Notes: generated by a model from the sequence alone, not told the origin. 64,000 bases of DNA from Fragilaria crotonensis (GCA_022925895.1 JAKSYS010000302.1:1-64000), one strand, 5' to 3'; shown: positions 51,897 through 63,084, counted from the first letter of the stretch. A program made the numbers and translations.

Positions 51897-53225
51897 CGTG
51901 GAGTTGAGAGTTACTGTGTAAAGGCTTATCGATGAATTCGACGGATTGTAATCCTTAAATTAAAATGTTAGAAATAAGGGGAAGTCAGTCCCTCTAGTAC
52001 ACCACAAGCTAAGCTGTACAGCTTAATAAATGCTCATTTGAGTAACACTTTGGGAAAGGCCAATAAATTCGTTGTTGTGAATGACTGACAGGTTTTGTGT
52101 TGCATCTACTGTCAGACACATTTCATGTCTATGTACCATCATACAGTTCATACCCATAAGTTCTTGAAAAGGGTAATTAGTTTTTAGTCACACGATCGGC
52201 ATCTTTCAGATGCAAGTAGGGATAACTTTGTATTGGGTAAAATTGGTTATTGATTTAACTTACGATATACGGTACTGTGTTTTATAAAGACGCGGTCTGA
52301 CACGAAAGTGTGACCAAGGTTTTTTATGATTTTAGTGATTCGGAATTTTATATACCGGTTCCGAGTTATGACAAATTAGGCGCGTTGATTTCTCTAAACA
52401 GTGAGATTGAGTGATAAGGTGGTTCTACTGGGTCATTGCAAATTACTTAGAGATCCTGAGGCAATATAAATATTGGTATCTTTACATGCATTACATGGCA
52501 AATGGTACGTAGTTAGAGTTGGATAGGTAAGTCATATCAAATATGGGAAAGATCGGCGTCGACATCACGCAATACGAACGATGAGCGACAAGTGTATGGT
52601 TGTTTATCGCTTTTTGGGATTGTTAATCAAACATCGTTCTCTTGCAGTTCGTTCGGCTGCGTTTGTTTACTGCCTCTCGACAAATCTCTAGTGGTTAGAA
52701 GAGATTGGTGTAGTGCGTGCATTCATTAGTAATCATTGGTCAAAAACGCGCGCGCCGTTGAACAGAGATGTGAATGCGATAGCCACCAAATGAATTCCGG
52801 ATTATTCGTAGTACAAGGCATTCGTTAGGGTAATTGCTAGCATCGGATCATGATAATGAAGATTATCTGATTTGCTTGATTAGTAGCCATGATCATTGAA
52901 AAGAAAGGGAAATAGCCGCGCTCCATTGACCGTACATGATGGGTACAATGGTTTGCGAATGGGTGCTGGTCCTCTCGAGGTACCAGACATCCAAAAAAGG
53001 TAATCGCCAATTATTGGATCGTAAAAGATCTCAATTATTGGAGTCGAATGGTTAACGCGATTCACGGTTATCATTGACATGGGGTAGAACTGCACGCGCG
53101 CCATTGGCCAAAAGTGACAGGCACAATGGTTTGCGAAATTAGAGATGTTGGACCACTCTTAGTCTCAAACATCTGGATAACAGGGTATTACAAATGACGT
53201 TGGCGTCATGACATTGTTGTGAAAC

Positions 53226-53470
53226 TAGCAAAAAAGTACATCGGCAGATATCGCATCACCGATGTATTCAAATCGCTCATTTGCAAAACAAGTGAGTGAT
53301 TTCCATCAGGGAACAAGTTGTTTGCCCTCGACCGCGCTGCGGTCGAATGTCCTAGGGCCGTCAGTATGTCATTTACGTAACGACGAATGTTAGATAGACA
53401 CTTGGGTACTGCAATAGAAGGGAGTAGCTTACTCGTCTACTGTTGCATTGGCTTAGTGTCTTATCTGCAA
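53226..53470. repeat. A1 split direct repeat (5' end) of the YR retroelement
   Basis: 245 bp identical by eye to A2. It ends CTTATCTGCAA at the outer boundary, with host AATTCATA following. Confidence 0.92.
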
Positions 53471-53509
53471 AATTCATATATGGTGTCAGCAGTGCCGAGC
53501 AGTCAGCAG

Positions 53510-53956
53510 CAGTGCATGACATCTGAGATAAAAACGATACCCGAACCCGCAGCCGGCCGATTTTTCGCAGAGGCTTATGGCCGCAGCCGGCCGTATGCCG
53601 ATACGTTGGCCCGGCCGTACCCCGTCCGCAGTCCGACAGTCCCTGCCCGCGCTGGGCCGCTGCAGGACTGTCACTGCCCGTACCCGTACCCGGCCGCAGT
53701 CGCACGGAAGTACAGTACGTAGTAGAAACCTAGTACACAGTACTTTACTAACAGTACGTAATCACCAACCACCGTAACCGTGAAAAATGACAGGTGATCT
53801 GCCCTTGACCCGCGATGGGCCGAACAGTGATAGGAATCGACCGGAGCCGGCCGGAACCGGCCGGGACCTAAATACACGGACCGCAGCCGCCCGAAATCAC
53901 GGCCGGCCCACGGTTTCCGGCCGGCTGCGGCTAACGGGCCCCGATGTCATGCACTG
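53510..53956. mobile_element. GC-rich hAT-type MITE (447 bp) with 8-bp target duplication
   Basis: Terminal inverted repeats CAGTGCATGACATC at both ends match the hAT consensus start CAGTG. The element is flanked by a perfect 8-bp duplication GTCAGCAG (53502-53509 and 53957-53964), the hAT hallmark. The interior is strongly GC-rich with many GCCGGCCG/CAGCCGGCC words in both orientations, probably transposase-binding subterminal repeats. It has no coding capacity. Composition differs sharply from the flanking AT-rich DNA. Confidence 0.92.
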
Positions 53957-53964
53957 GTCAGCAG

Positions 53965-55509
53965 GGTCGTCACGTCGTCTCACGTCGCGAACAGGGGAGA
54001 AGGGGCTTGCGGTTATTTGGACGATTATAGCGGCGAGCGGCGAACGGTCATCCGCGGAAGGGAGCGCAGACCGGAGCGACAGCCAAGCGGACAGAACTCT
54101 CACGCCACAGCACATGGCCGACTTCACCCAAAATACGTCGACGCCTTGAAACGCAACAGAGCAACAAGGCCATTCCTCTGGGTGTGATCGACCGGAATCA
54201 ACACAGCTACAATAGTAGTCTACGACTGTAGCGCAGCTCTGGATAGAGCAGCAAGCACGGGTGAGACGGACGTTTAGCCTTGTTTACTAGCTAATGTCTT
54301 ACTGATCATACAACAGGAGCGTACGAGCGTGTGTTTCGGTCGTGGTCTGACATCGAGCCTGTACTACCCAATGGTGACCACTGAACTAAAGCAGATGGTT
54401 GCCAGTCTAAACTTCATGGGCAATGGACCTGATGATCTTGTAGCAGGAGCCTTTCTTGGTAACATACTCTGGCTCAAACAGCCAACCACTATCACACCCT
54501 GAATATGCCAACCTCCTATCGGACCTAGGGGTGGCAAATGCATCCTTGGCCAATATTCATGACATCAAGAATAATGAGTGGATTAGGCTCCCTTGTAATC
54601 TGCATCAACATGAATCAGCAGATGATTTTTTGTCTTCATTTTTGGTTTTTCACTGGTTTGCATTTTATTACACATTTGCAGTGCACATTTGGAAGCAGGT
54701 ACTACAAAATACCCCCAAGAAATATGGGAGTGATGCAGCTGTGTTGTTTGCTTGCTACTCACCACACACCTGATGGATTTCCTCAACCATACTTCATCAC
54801 TCATCCATTAACAGGTTATCATTATTACTAGTTCTTGTAGGCAGTTAACAATAACAATTCTGCTACTGCTAGCTACTACTTTTGACTGTGGGACAATCGC
54901 TCCACAGACATTCTTGTTGATGGCGGAGTCATTATATGCTGCATGGCCCTGGGGATGATGTGCATGATGCAGCAGTTTTCTACTCAATTGCTGCTTGTGT
55001 GCCACAGGGGTGTTGCCACTAAGGCTTCTGTCCCAGAAGGATGGTACCAGCATTTGCCCCCACAACGGCACATTAATTCTGAAGAAGCAACAAGGTTGTT
55101 TGAGAAAGGTTCTTGCAACAGGTAATGTCACTTGTAATCATCCATTCTCTTCTTCGTATCACACTCCTGCTCAACCCCAGCAAAGCAGTAAAGTGATGAA
55201 GCTTGACATATTTTCAGATGTATGTCTCAGCTTGCTTTCGTATACCTGCATTCCCAGGCAATACAAGTTGTTGACAATCTCTGCCTTTCACACCTCAGAA
55301 CTAGGTCCTGGTACAAGGTAATACACTATGTACTACCGGTAGACCTACGAGGTGCCGGTACTCGCAGCTCGCAGCTCGCCGGTGGTCAGACAAGGTTCTT
55401 TCATGGAAAGCGTCTGAAGTCTGAAAGTGCACGAGAGCCTACCGGCTTGCCACACAGAAACTACAACAATGAGATGCACCACACGACGACGAATCTTATC
55501 CACACGTAC
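53965..55509. other. Intergenic region with possible eroded coding DNA
   Basis: No gene called. An open stretch at 54456-54773 (plus) has fairly protein-like text (PEYANLLSDLGVANASLANI) and the DNA just before it (54360-54450) reads LKQMVASLNFMGNGPDDLVA in another frame, so a decayed gene of unknown family may have been here. Nothing could be matched. The right end contains the p24 gene promoter, with GTACCGG words at 55330-55365. Confidence 0.4.
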
Positions 55510-56464
55510 ATGACCATGATACCTCGACACGACCGGTGCGGACTCTTGTCGCTATTAGTAGGTAGCATATGCCTTTCCTACACCACATCGTACCCTCTGA
55601 TTGTCGAAGTTCCGGAAAATGCCAATAAGGTAAGAAATTCGATGATGCACGATAGAATCGTCGCGTATGAACGTTTTGCCGTGTTCAGTAGCGTCTGTTG
55701 TCTTGCTCACCATCCACTTGTCAACGCTTCCGCACTAGTGCTTTCGATTCAACGTTCCCAAGGATGATGACGCGCATATGGTATTCATGGCTATGCCCTC
55801 TTCACTGCCGTCTGATGTTGAACAATGGTATGTCGATCAAGTAGTGACCATGACCAAAAAACGCAATATGGCCGACGGCGGACCTCTGCCTCGTAAATTT
55901 GAAAACCAACCTCCAGACGACATGCTGAAAGACCTAGACAAGTTCATGGAAGAAAATGGTCGCAAATCGAATCTGCAATTGCGCATTGAACATCCTCGTA
56001 ATCCACGACCTTTGCGACAGCAGGAACTATCGTGGTTCTTGCCAGCTGTACTCAACCATGTAGAAAGGTTTCAATCCAAGGTCAACGAATGGATAGTTGA
56101 TAGCCATCTAGATGGGTATTATGTTTGTTTCGATAACAGATCTGACCAGAACCTTGTCCATGTCATCTTTGATATTGTCTTGGTCAGTGACGACCTTGAA
56201 GAAGACGCAGATGGTGTCGGTGTAAACAAACGACATTTGTCTCCTCTTGAACAAGAATTGGCCGCCAGTGTCAATGCTGCCACGTCGATCATCAATGAAA
56301 TGCGTTACCTGGAAAAACGAGAAGCTCGCATGCGTATAACGACAGAAAGCATCAACAAGCGCATTCGATACTTCTCGTATCTCAGCGTTGTCATCTTGTT
56401 GACGGTAACGTTTCTACAAGTGACGTACTTGAAACGATATTTCAAAAAGAAGAAGTTGATGTAA
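55510..56464 (+). CDS. p24/TMED-family cargo receptor, two exons
   Basis: Exon 1 is 55510-55629 (40 codons with the signal peptide, CGLLSLLVGSICLSYTTS) and exon 2 is 55739-56464. The 109-bp intron runs GTAAGA...CACTAG; the join is phase 0 and gives ENANKCFRFNVPKDDD, the expected start of a GOLD domain. Total 281 residues. The two GOLD cysteines are present (CFRFNVP and YYVCFDN), followed by a coiled-coil (IINEMRYLEKREARMRITTE), one transmembrane helix (YLSVVILLTVTFLQVTYL) and a short cytosolic tail ending KKLM, a KKxx COPI-retrieval signal. These proteins cycle between ER and Golgi in COPI/COPII vesicles. Either ATG at 55510 or 55516 could be the start. Confidence 0.93.
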
Positions 56465-57179
56465 CCAAAAATGGAAGGTGCTCGGTTGTACTAAACTAAA
56501 GCAGCATAATCTTGAGGGAAGCAAGGGATCATCTCGTCCTTGTTAACGTAGCTAGTAAAACGTTCACCAAAACTGCATCTCGACTCGGTGCTGTAGGACC
56601 CGATCGTCCATAATATCTTGCAACTCCCTTCCTTCAAATATTCAGCCTGTCGTGGTAGCATACGATCCAGTATGGGAGACACACCCGTGAGTCGTCGTAT
56701 CCTGAGTTCGTCAGTGGCATCGATTCAGTGGTTGACACAACATACAGTTAATGCCGGAATCAAGCAAAGCCAAACCTTTCACCCTTGCACGTCATCGTGT
56801 TCTTCAAGGGTGATGCATCGAACGATGGATAATGCCGGCAGCGATAATTGGAAAGTCATTTCTGTACATAGAATTCACCACTCCTTCAAGGTTTTAGACT
56901 AGGTGAAAGAAGATTGAGACGCACCAACCCTCACCGGTCAACTTTCATACGCCAACGGAAGGGGCGGCACATTTGGTAGGGCCCGAAACGGTCAACGTAG
57001 ACTGAACTTGACCATTCCTACAAGAAGTCGTCATAAGGTAAAAGGTGAAAGAAGTGGTGCATCGTACTGAGAGTAAGCTTGATGCATCATGTCTATTAGC
57101 CCTAGACAGTATTGCAGACTGCAGACTACCCCTTGATCGTCCTTACAGCAACCATTCCTTAACCCTGAAAAGGCATAAT
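56465..57179. other. Intergenic region between convergent genes
   Basis: Holds the 3' UTRs of the p24 gene and the minus-strand Cys-domain gene. Short open stretches are not protein-like. Nothing else recognised. Confidence 0.4.
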
Positions 57180-59199
57180 TTAAATGCTTTCCGACGCAGC
57201 CATCAAGTCCCGTAGACCTTTCGCGGCGGCAATTTCTTGGTGTTCAGAAACTTCCTTCGCGTCAAAGTCCTCCTGCTCGTCCTCATGGCGATGCTGTCGC
57301 ATACGACGTAAGCGAAGTTCATCTTTTTGAACAGCATACTTTTCTCGTTGACGGTCTCGACAGCGGACGCATTTCGTTGCCAGCCCCTTGTCTCCGAATG
57401 CAGCCCACGGACGAAAGTTTTTGCATCCCTTGCACCACTTGATTTCCAAGCCACTTTCGACAAAGACCCACACAGAAATGTCGCAGGCAGTACAAAGACC
57501 CTTGTTTTGGCGCGGGATGATGTGATTGGTGTCATCCTCGTCAACTTCCTCCTCTTCTCCTTGCTTCTTGGAGCGGCGAAGAGCGTTGCCCCCACTGCTC
57601 GACGCTGAACAGATTCGTTGTTTGCCACACATCACGCAAGGTCGTTTGCCATTGCTTGTCGCTGAAATAATTGGCTCAGTTCCATTAGGTCGCATCTTGT
57701 TTAAGTAGTCAGGGAAATTCACGAGCTGGTGGAAATCAGGGATTGGAAAGTCTTGACTTTTTTCTGCCTCACCCCAATACTTGGAAGGAATCGGAGCCTT
57801 CAATGGCATGCAACGGTTTGCACTAGGAGCCTTGCCAGTTGCCAGGGTAGCCCTTTGCCACTCTGCGACAGACTTGATTTTCGGTGCTACAGCACCTGCA
57901 CCAAGTCGCTTAGCGTTGGATGATTGAGGCGCAGATGGTGGCTTAGCCTCGGCTCCAGTCCTGTGTTGTGATGAGCCATTACCAGCATGTGATTCAGGTA
58001 AGTGATAACGAGGGTGGTAGGAAGGCAGTGTGGGGTGGCCGTATGCAGGTGCATATGGAGATGGATACGGAGGATGTGCAACATGCACCTGCGGAGGAGG
58101 GTACGCTCCGGAGGGAGGCATTCTCCACGCTCCGCGCGGTGGGGAACCCTCGCCATAGTGATATGGGTGTGGATATCCATACATTCCAGGTCCTGGAGGA
58201 TAGTATGGAGGAGGGTATGGACTCTGCGGTCCACCATACCTTGGCTCTAGGGAGCCATAGCGCGCATGATCACCATTTTCTCCATGTTGTGGCACACCTT
58301 CTGAAGCAGTTCCAGTCCTGGTACCTTTCTCATTAGCTTCCGATGTGCACTCGTCATCGTTGGATTTTCCAGTGGAGTTAAGCCCTCCTTCTATCGACGA
58401 CGAAGGGGATATAACCCTTTGCTTGGATGCGTTGTCGCCACCCGCAGTGGACGCGGGGGACTGCAACCCTTGCTCGATGTCAGCTTCGTTAGGGTCTTTT
58501 TCTTCCAGCTTAAGATTGTCTTGATCTTCGGATGGTTTCCATCGCTTCGGCGAAGACGCGTTGGAAGGGGGAGCAGGATTTTGACGCCTTTTTACTGGAG
58601 AAGGAGGAGTGCTCAGCCAATGCATGTTGCGAGTACTGCTCATTGAAACCGTATGGAGGTGGCGGATACGCCGGATAGGAGTACGCTCCCGGAGGTCCAT
58701 AGAACGGAAGGCGTGCATGTGGAGGTGGTCCACGGAAAGGATAGCCAGCCCTTGTTCGCGTATCTGCACCTGAATTTGTGGAGCTAGACTCGTCTACGTC
58801 GTCATCGTCGCTCTTTGAACGAGTGCACCTTATAGGCGAGGGAAATAGTCGCCTAGCTCCCGTGCCATACACTCCCATCGGCTTCCCTCCTCTGTGCCCG
58901 GTGACACCAGCCATCCACGAAGGCGGGTGGGTTTCATATCCATAATAGTGATGGTGCTCATTGCCATGGGGCGGGCCACCGGTGTATGGAGACGGCGTCA
59001 CTTTGGTTCGCGATACGGCCTCCGTACGCGGGTCTGTAACTGCCTCCCGAGGTGCTTCCTTGGGAGCGGACGCTGCCAGCGACAAAAGAATGTTCCCTCC
59101 ATTGTCAGTCTCGGTCTCCGACGCATCATCTGTTGTGGGTGATCGGTGCTGCTCCGTCTGTGTTTTCGTCCCTGACTTGGATGGTTTCAAGTGCGGCAT
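57180..59199 (-). CDS. Pro/Tyr-rich protein with C-terminal Cys-rich domain; apparent frame break
   Basis: Two overlapping frames make one protein. The first begins at ATG 59197-59199 (MPHLKPSKSGTKTQ) and continues to a GPPGAYSYPAYPPPPYG region; the second continues with STPPSPVKRRQNPAPPSN and runs to the stop at 57180. They overlap between 58510 and 58769, so a one-base shift lies in that interval; no good intron explains it. The low-complexity middle is PPY/HP-rich. The C-terminal 150 residues hold a Cys-rich domain: CVMCGKQRIC, then LCTACDISVWVFVESGLEIK, then WCKGCKNFRPWAAFGDKG and CVRCRDRQREKYA. I associate this with diatom nuclear proteins of unknown function. A regulatory or nucleic-acid-binding role is inference. 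Confidence 0.75.
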
Positions 59200-60451
59200 C
59201 TTCTCTTTATGCTTTGTCGAGGAAAATGCGAACAACTTGGCGTTGCAATGAATGTCCTCACGGGAGACAATTTCTGAGCAGTCAGTAACCAACGCCGCCT
59301 TCGAGGACCTAAGCCAATAGTCTTGTACACCGATTCACCTTCAAACGAAAAATTTAAACTCACGAATCCATGATGCATACAAAAGTGAATATTTTTATGA
59401 TCGTTTTCCAACGCTTTCACTTACAAGAAATTACGGCGGGAACTCGGACGGCTCCGCGTAAATCGGCACTTCCGTTGTACGAGGTGCATTATACCACCAA
59501 AACTTAACCAGAAATTCCCCTAACGCGATGGAATTGTCTTTTCAGACCACATTTCCAGGAAAAATTGACGTGAGTATCATGTGACGTCAGTGATTAACGT
59601 TTAGGGTAGTATCAATCTATTCAAAGGGGCTGACAAAACTTCAAAGATTCAAACCTGAGGAGACAAACTTATACATCGGCATGTATGCAACGCTCGGCAG
59701 GATATTTAAACGGTATATCCAATATTTCGCCGGACGAGTCCTGTCCTCGTTTTAAGGCACGTATGCACGACACCAAACCTCAACTGACTCATATACGTCA
59801 ATGATGAAAGCACGCCTGCTTTAGATGGATCAGACGTTTATGTAGATGGCACAAATTTTGTGAGTGTCGTCCGCCATCAGATTTGCGTTTGCATTTGTCA
59901 TGAATCTACCGGTAGAATCTACGGGTAGCGTCATCGATCCAGACACCGATCTCCGATGTACAGAATCCCAGCAACATTCTTGTTTTTCCTGCCATTGACT
60001 AGTATAATGGGGTTGGCGCACACATATCTACTAGTGCCAAGGGAAGGTTGAAATCAATGATATGGCGATATGTGCAAACGTTTATGCGATGAGATGGGTG
60101 GGGATGCTCAACGAGCGAGTTTTCGCCTTCGCTCTCTCCACAGACGATTATCATTTCGGGCGAAATCCGTCCACATGAGCGGTTAGGCTGCTTTCCAATG
60201 GAGTGGTTTGAAGCGAATGCGACCATTCATAGGCAACAGGCAGGAAGAATTCGTTTTTTCTACAACGAATGATCCAATGAGTCGATTGGTCGCAGTACCA
60301 ACCAACCGGAAGCACGGCCTCACTGGAACCTTAGCGCATAAGGGATTCTGTTGTTTAACTTGTAAACTTTCTGTCCTACTGTAGTAACTGGTATCACCTC
60401 GGCTACTCCAGCTTATCCCAAATAAAGAGCATCAAGTGTATCCGTCCAACG
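59200..60451. other. Intergenic region, no gene recognised
   Basis: Contains the promoter of the Cys-domain gene and the 3' UTR of aspartyl aminopeptidase. GGGTGGGGATGCTC at 60096-60109 matches the terminal 14 bp of the MITE at 43483-44113 but no partner end was found. Nothing else stands out. Confidence 0.4.
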
Positions 60452-61924
60452 CTATCCTTCCAACTTCTCGTCGATTGAGCGAAAATTCTTGAAGTAAGTT
60501 TTGAACAATTCGAATCCATTGGTTACTGTTGAGGAGATGTGTGTTAGTGGGTTGCTCATGCGCACATTGCGTTGTCCGTCATTCCGAACTTACGATCAAC
60601 GACACCCATGACTTCACGGCATGAGTGCATAGAAAGCTGTGGCATTCCAATATCAACGGTACGAATTCCAGTTCCAGCGCTGATGATAGGGCCAATCGTG
60701 GAGCCGCATGGGCAGTCATTTCGAACAACGAACTCCTGGATAGGGAGCTCAGCATTTCGAGCGAGTTCGCGAACGAAAAAGCCGGTCACAGCGTTGGTCG
60801 TGTAGCGTTGATTCGCATTGGTTTTGATTACGACCCCGCCGTTCAACTTGGGAGCATGATTCAACTCGTGTTTGGAAGAGTAGTTCGGGTGAATCGCGTG
60901 CGACATGTCGCTCGAAAGGACGAAGGATTTTCGGATGCAACACGAATACAAGTCGAGGTTAAGACTGCCAGGCGCTTCACTCAAAGCATCCGAGATGCGC
61001 CTTACTGCTTCCATCATAACGGGCGAGCCAGCCCCATGAGCACTCTGACTTCCGACCTCTTCGTGATCAAACAATGCCAGCAGACAGATGTCTTCGTCAT
61101 TGCCGATGTCCGCTGAATGAGCGACAAGCGCTTCAGTTCCGCAGAAGACAGTTGCAAGATTATCCAATCGAGCCGAGTTGAGGAACTCATTCTGGATACC
61201 ACCCAACGAAGCTGGTTGCACGTCAAAGAGATTTAGCTCGAAATCAGCTATGTCTGTGACTTGAATTCCCAGCTTTTCAGCAATGGCTTTCAACAAAAGA
61301 GGTTCATGTCCTTTCTGCCACTCATTAAGTTGTTCTTCAGATCCCTGTTCAAGTAAAGTTTGTGTACCAATGATTGGAATCATATGGTTTTCCTTGTTCA
61401 CTTGGAATGATGCTCGTTCTTCAGCAGACTGCAAATGGATGCATAGAGTCGACACCCTTGCCACAGGCTTGTCGAGTTTGACAAGCTTCTGAGAAACCAT
61501 ACCATTTTCTCCACGAACCAAGACACGCCCCGAGATGCCCAGGTCTCGATCAAACCGTGTGCCAGAGTCCCCCACCGTAGCACTCCACGCCCAGCTGAAG
61601 GCATCCATGTTGTGACTTCTGAGAACGTGGCTTGACCTTGAGGTTCGGAGAATCTGTGTGACCTCCCAGCACTACAAATCCATTTCCCGCGAGATACTTT
61701 CCACCCACAGTAAAGGCTACCAAGGTCGAATGGTTGATGGTGTAATAGTACTTGCCACCAGGCTCCAATTTTCCGGCAAATGGATCACGCTTGCGCAAGG
61801 CAACGAAGCCAGCAGCGTCAAGTTTCGCCACACAATTCGCGACGGCGTGAAAGGGGTCAGGGGAATTTGTGAGGAACTCGCAAGCCTTGGTGGCAAATTC
61901 AGCGTGCAATGTCAAGTCCGTCAT
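60452..61924 (-). CDS. DNPEP: Aspartyl aminopeptidase (M18 family), apparent 2-nt frameshift
   Basis: Coding exons are 60594-61924 and 60452-60525, joined across a 68-bp GTAAGT...AACAG intron. Start at the ATG ending 61924 (MTDLTLHAEFATKACEFL). M18 hallmarks: GGHTDSPNLKVKP, ALFDHEEVGSQSAHGA, SSDMSHAIHPNY, NDCPCGSTIGPI and MPQLSMHSCREV, supplying the di-zinc ligands and the catalytic Glu. The family is a cytosolic dodecameric metallopeptidase removing N-terminal Asp/Glu. At about 61555 the frame breaks between GGLWHT and FDRDLGISGRVL: two bases appear missing where the family has WHTWFDRDL. The total implied length, 468 residues, is normal for the family. Either a recent null allele or an assembly error. 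Confidence 0.92.
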
Positions 61925-63084
61925 TGTAGACGCGGTAGCGTAAACTGTCGCGTTGTTCAATAAAATCGTTCCTGAAGCCTGTAATGTGTTAAATCACCGT
62001 ACTGTAGTTTCCGTACAGTGCGTAGTCTCGAAAATACTCGTCCAAAATGTGACAGTAGATGGCCTCCACTCACTTTCTAGATTCTTGTATTGTGAGCTTA
62101 ATCTGTTTGTTAAACTACTTGTAAAGTCATCATTCAATCACTGATGAGAGCTTTTAAAGCTCTCCAATCAGACTACAAAAGACTTCATCCAGTAGGTTCC
62201 ACACAACAAATCTAAGTCTGAAGACCCAACATCAAATCACTTTCCCGGTAGGTTTTGCACCTGTGAGGTCTTCATTCCTTCACGTGCAATGCCTCCTGGG
62301 ATCTCTCTGTAGATCCCTGCATGCTAGGAGGTCTTCTTGGTCTTCCAGTCTTGGTCTTCCTAGTGACTTCAGTCCATTCACTAGCATCCAAGAGAGCAGC
62401 AGAACAGAAACTATTGCTACCGTCGTCCGCGGTGCACAGTGCCACTAGTGCAGTAGCACTCGTCGCTTCGACAGTAGCACTGTCATCCTCGACAGTAGCA
62501 CTGTAGATCTTGACAGTAATGCTCAAGGGTGCTTGTGTGTGCTGGTTAATTCGCATCCACACGTAACTCGGAAAGCGAAAGCTTCTACTCGAGTACTATT
62601 CATAAACCTCTGACATTCCTTCGGGATTTTCTTTTCCGGATCTTATTGGGGCTGTGCAGCGTGCAGCATACATGTACTGTACCAGCATACCCTTCAATTG
62701 GGCACCGCCACTGGGCACTGGACACTGGACACAATCGACGCTTCAACTGGAAAACAATGCGGAAGATACTGTACACCGTACAAAAAGTACTTGTACCAGA
62801 AATGGAGAGTAGCCACACATAGGGCGAGAACGTGCGAACGCATCGTCGACAGGGTCGATTCTTGGCGGGAGACTGCACCACCGAAGTGCCAGAGATGCTG
62901 GTAACATACTCGCCTGTTGTATTAAGGGATTCCGTTGGATTGGCTTTAACAATAGCAGCATTGATGATCTGAAAGTATGGCATGGCTATAATTTTCAAAA
63001 CACATATCTAATGGCAGATGGATGGCGGGGGGAAAGGACTACCGGCCGACCACATTTTGGATCGGAAGCGGGCACTGTGTGAAT
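61925..63084. other. Intergenic region, no gene called
   Basis: Contains the aminopeptidase promoter and a 21-bp tandem repeat at 62453-62536. A minus-strand open stretch (62272-62562) runs through the repeat and reads SATVEDD-type units; it lacks an ATG and any recognised domain, so it was not called. Confidence 0.4.
62453..62536. repeat. 21-bp tandem repeat, about four copies
   Basis: Units start GTAGCACT at 62453, 62474 and 62495, with a diverged fourth (GTAATGCT) at 62516. The exact 21-bp period means a coding frame would repeat every seven residues, which hints at former coding DNA but does not prove it. Confidence 0.8.

Larger units (their letters stand above)
44115..53470 (-). mobile_element. 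Tyrosine-recombinase retroelement with split direct repeats (Ngaro/PAT-like), 9,356 bp
   Basis: Coding is on the minus strand, so the 5' end is at 53470. Order: A1 repeat (53226-53470), a long leader, capsid-like and unassigned frames, reverse transcriptase/RNase H, tyrosine recombinase, then B1 (44625-44864), A2 (44380-44624) and B2 (44115-44354). A1-genes-B1-A2-B2 is the split-direct-repeat layout of Ngaro/PAT-type DIRS-order elements. No flanking target duplication is present, as expected for recombinase-mediated insertion. The A copies look identical to each other, as do the B copies, so the insertion is recent. The element looks whole; I note no obvious breaks. Confidence 0.9.

Noticed and set aside
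54231-54290. tRNA-like text (TAGCGCAGCTCTGGATAGAGC)
   Set aside because: Only a D-arm-like stretch is present; no T-loop GTTCGA box or matching acceptor stem follows.
60096-60109. Possible second copy of the GAGCATCCCC MITE
   Set aside because: Only 14 bp of one end match; no partner end or TAA duplication is seen nearby.
62272-62562. Minus-strand frame with SATVEDD repeats
   Set aside because: No ATG start and no known domain; explained by the 21-bp tandem repeat. Kept only as a repeat.
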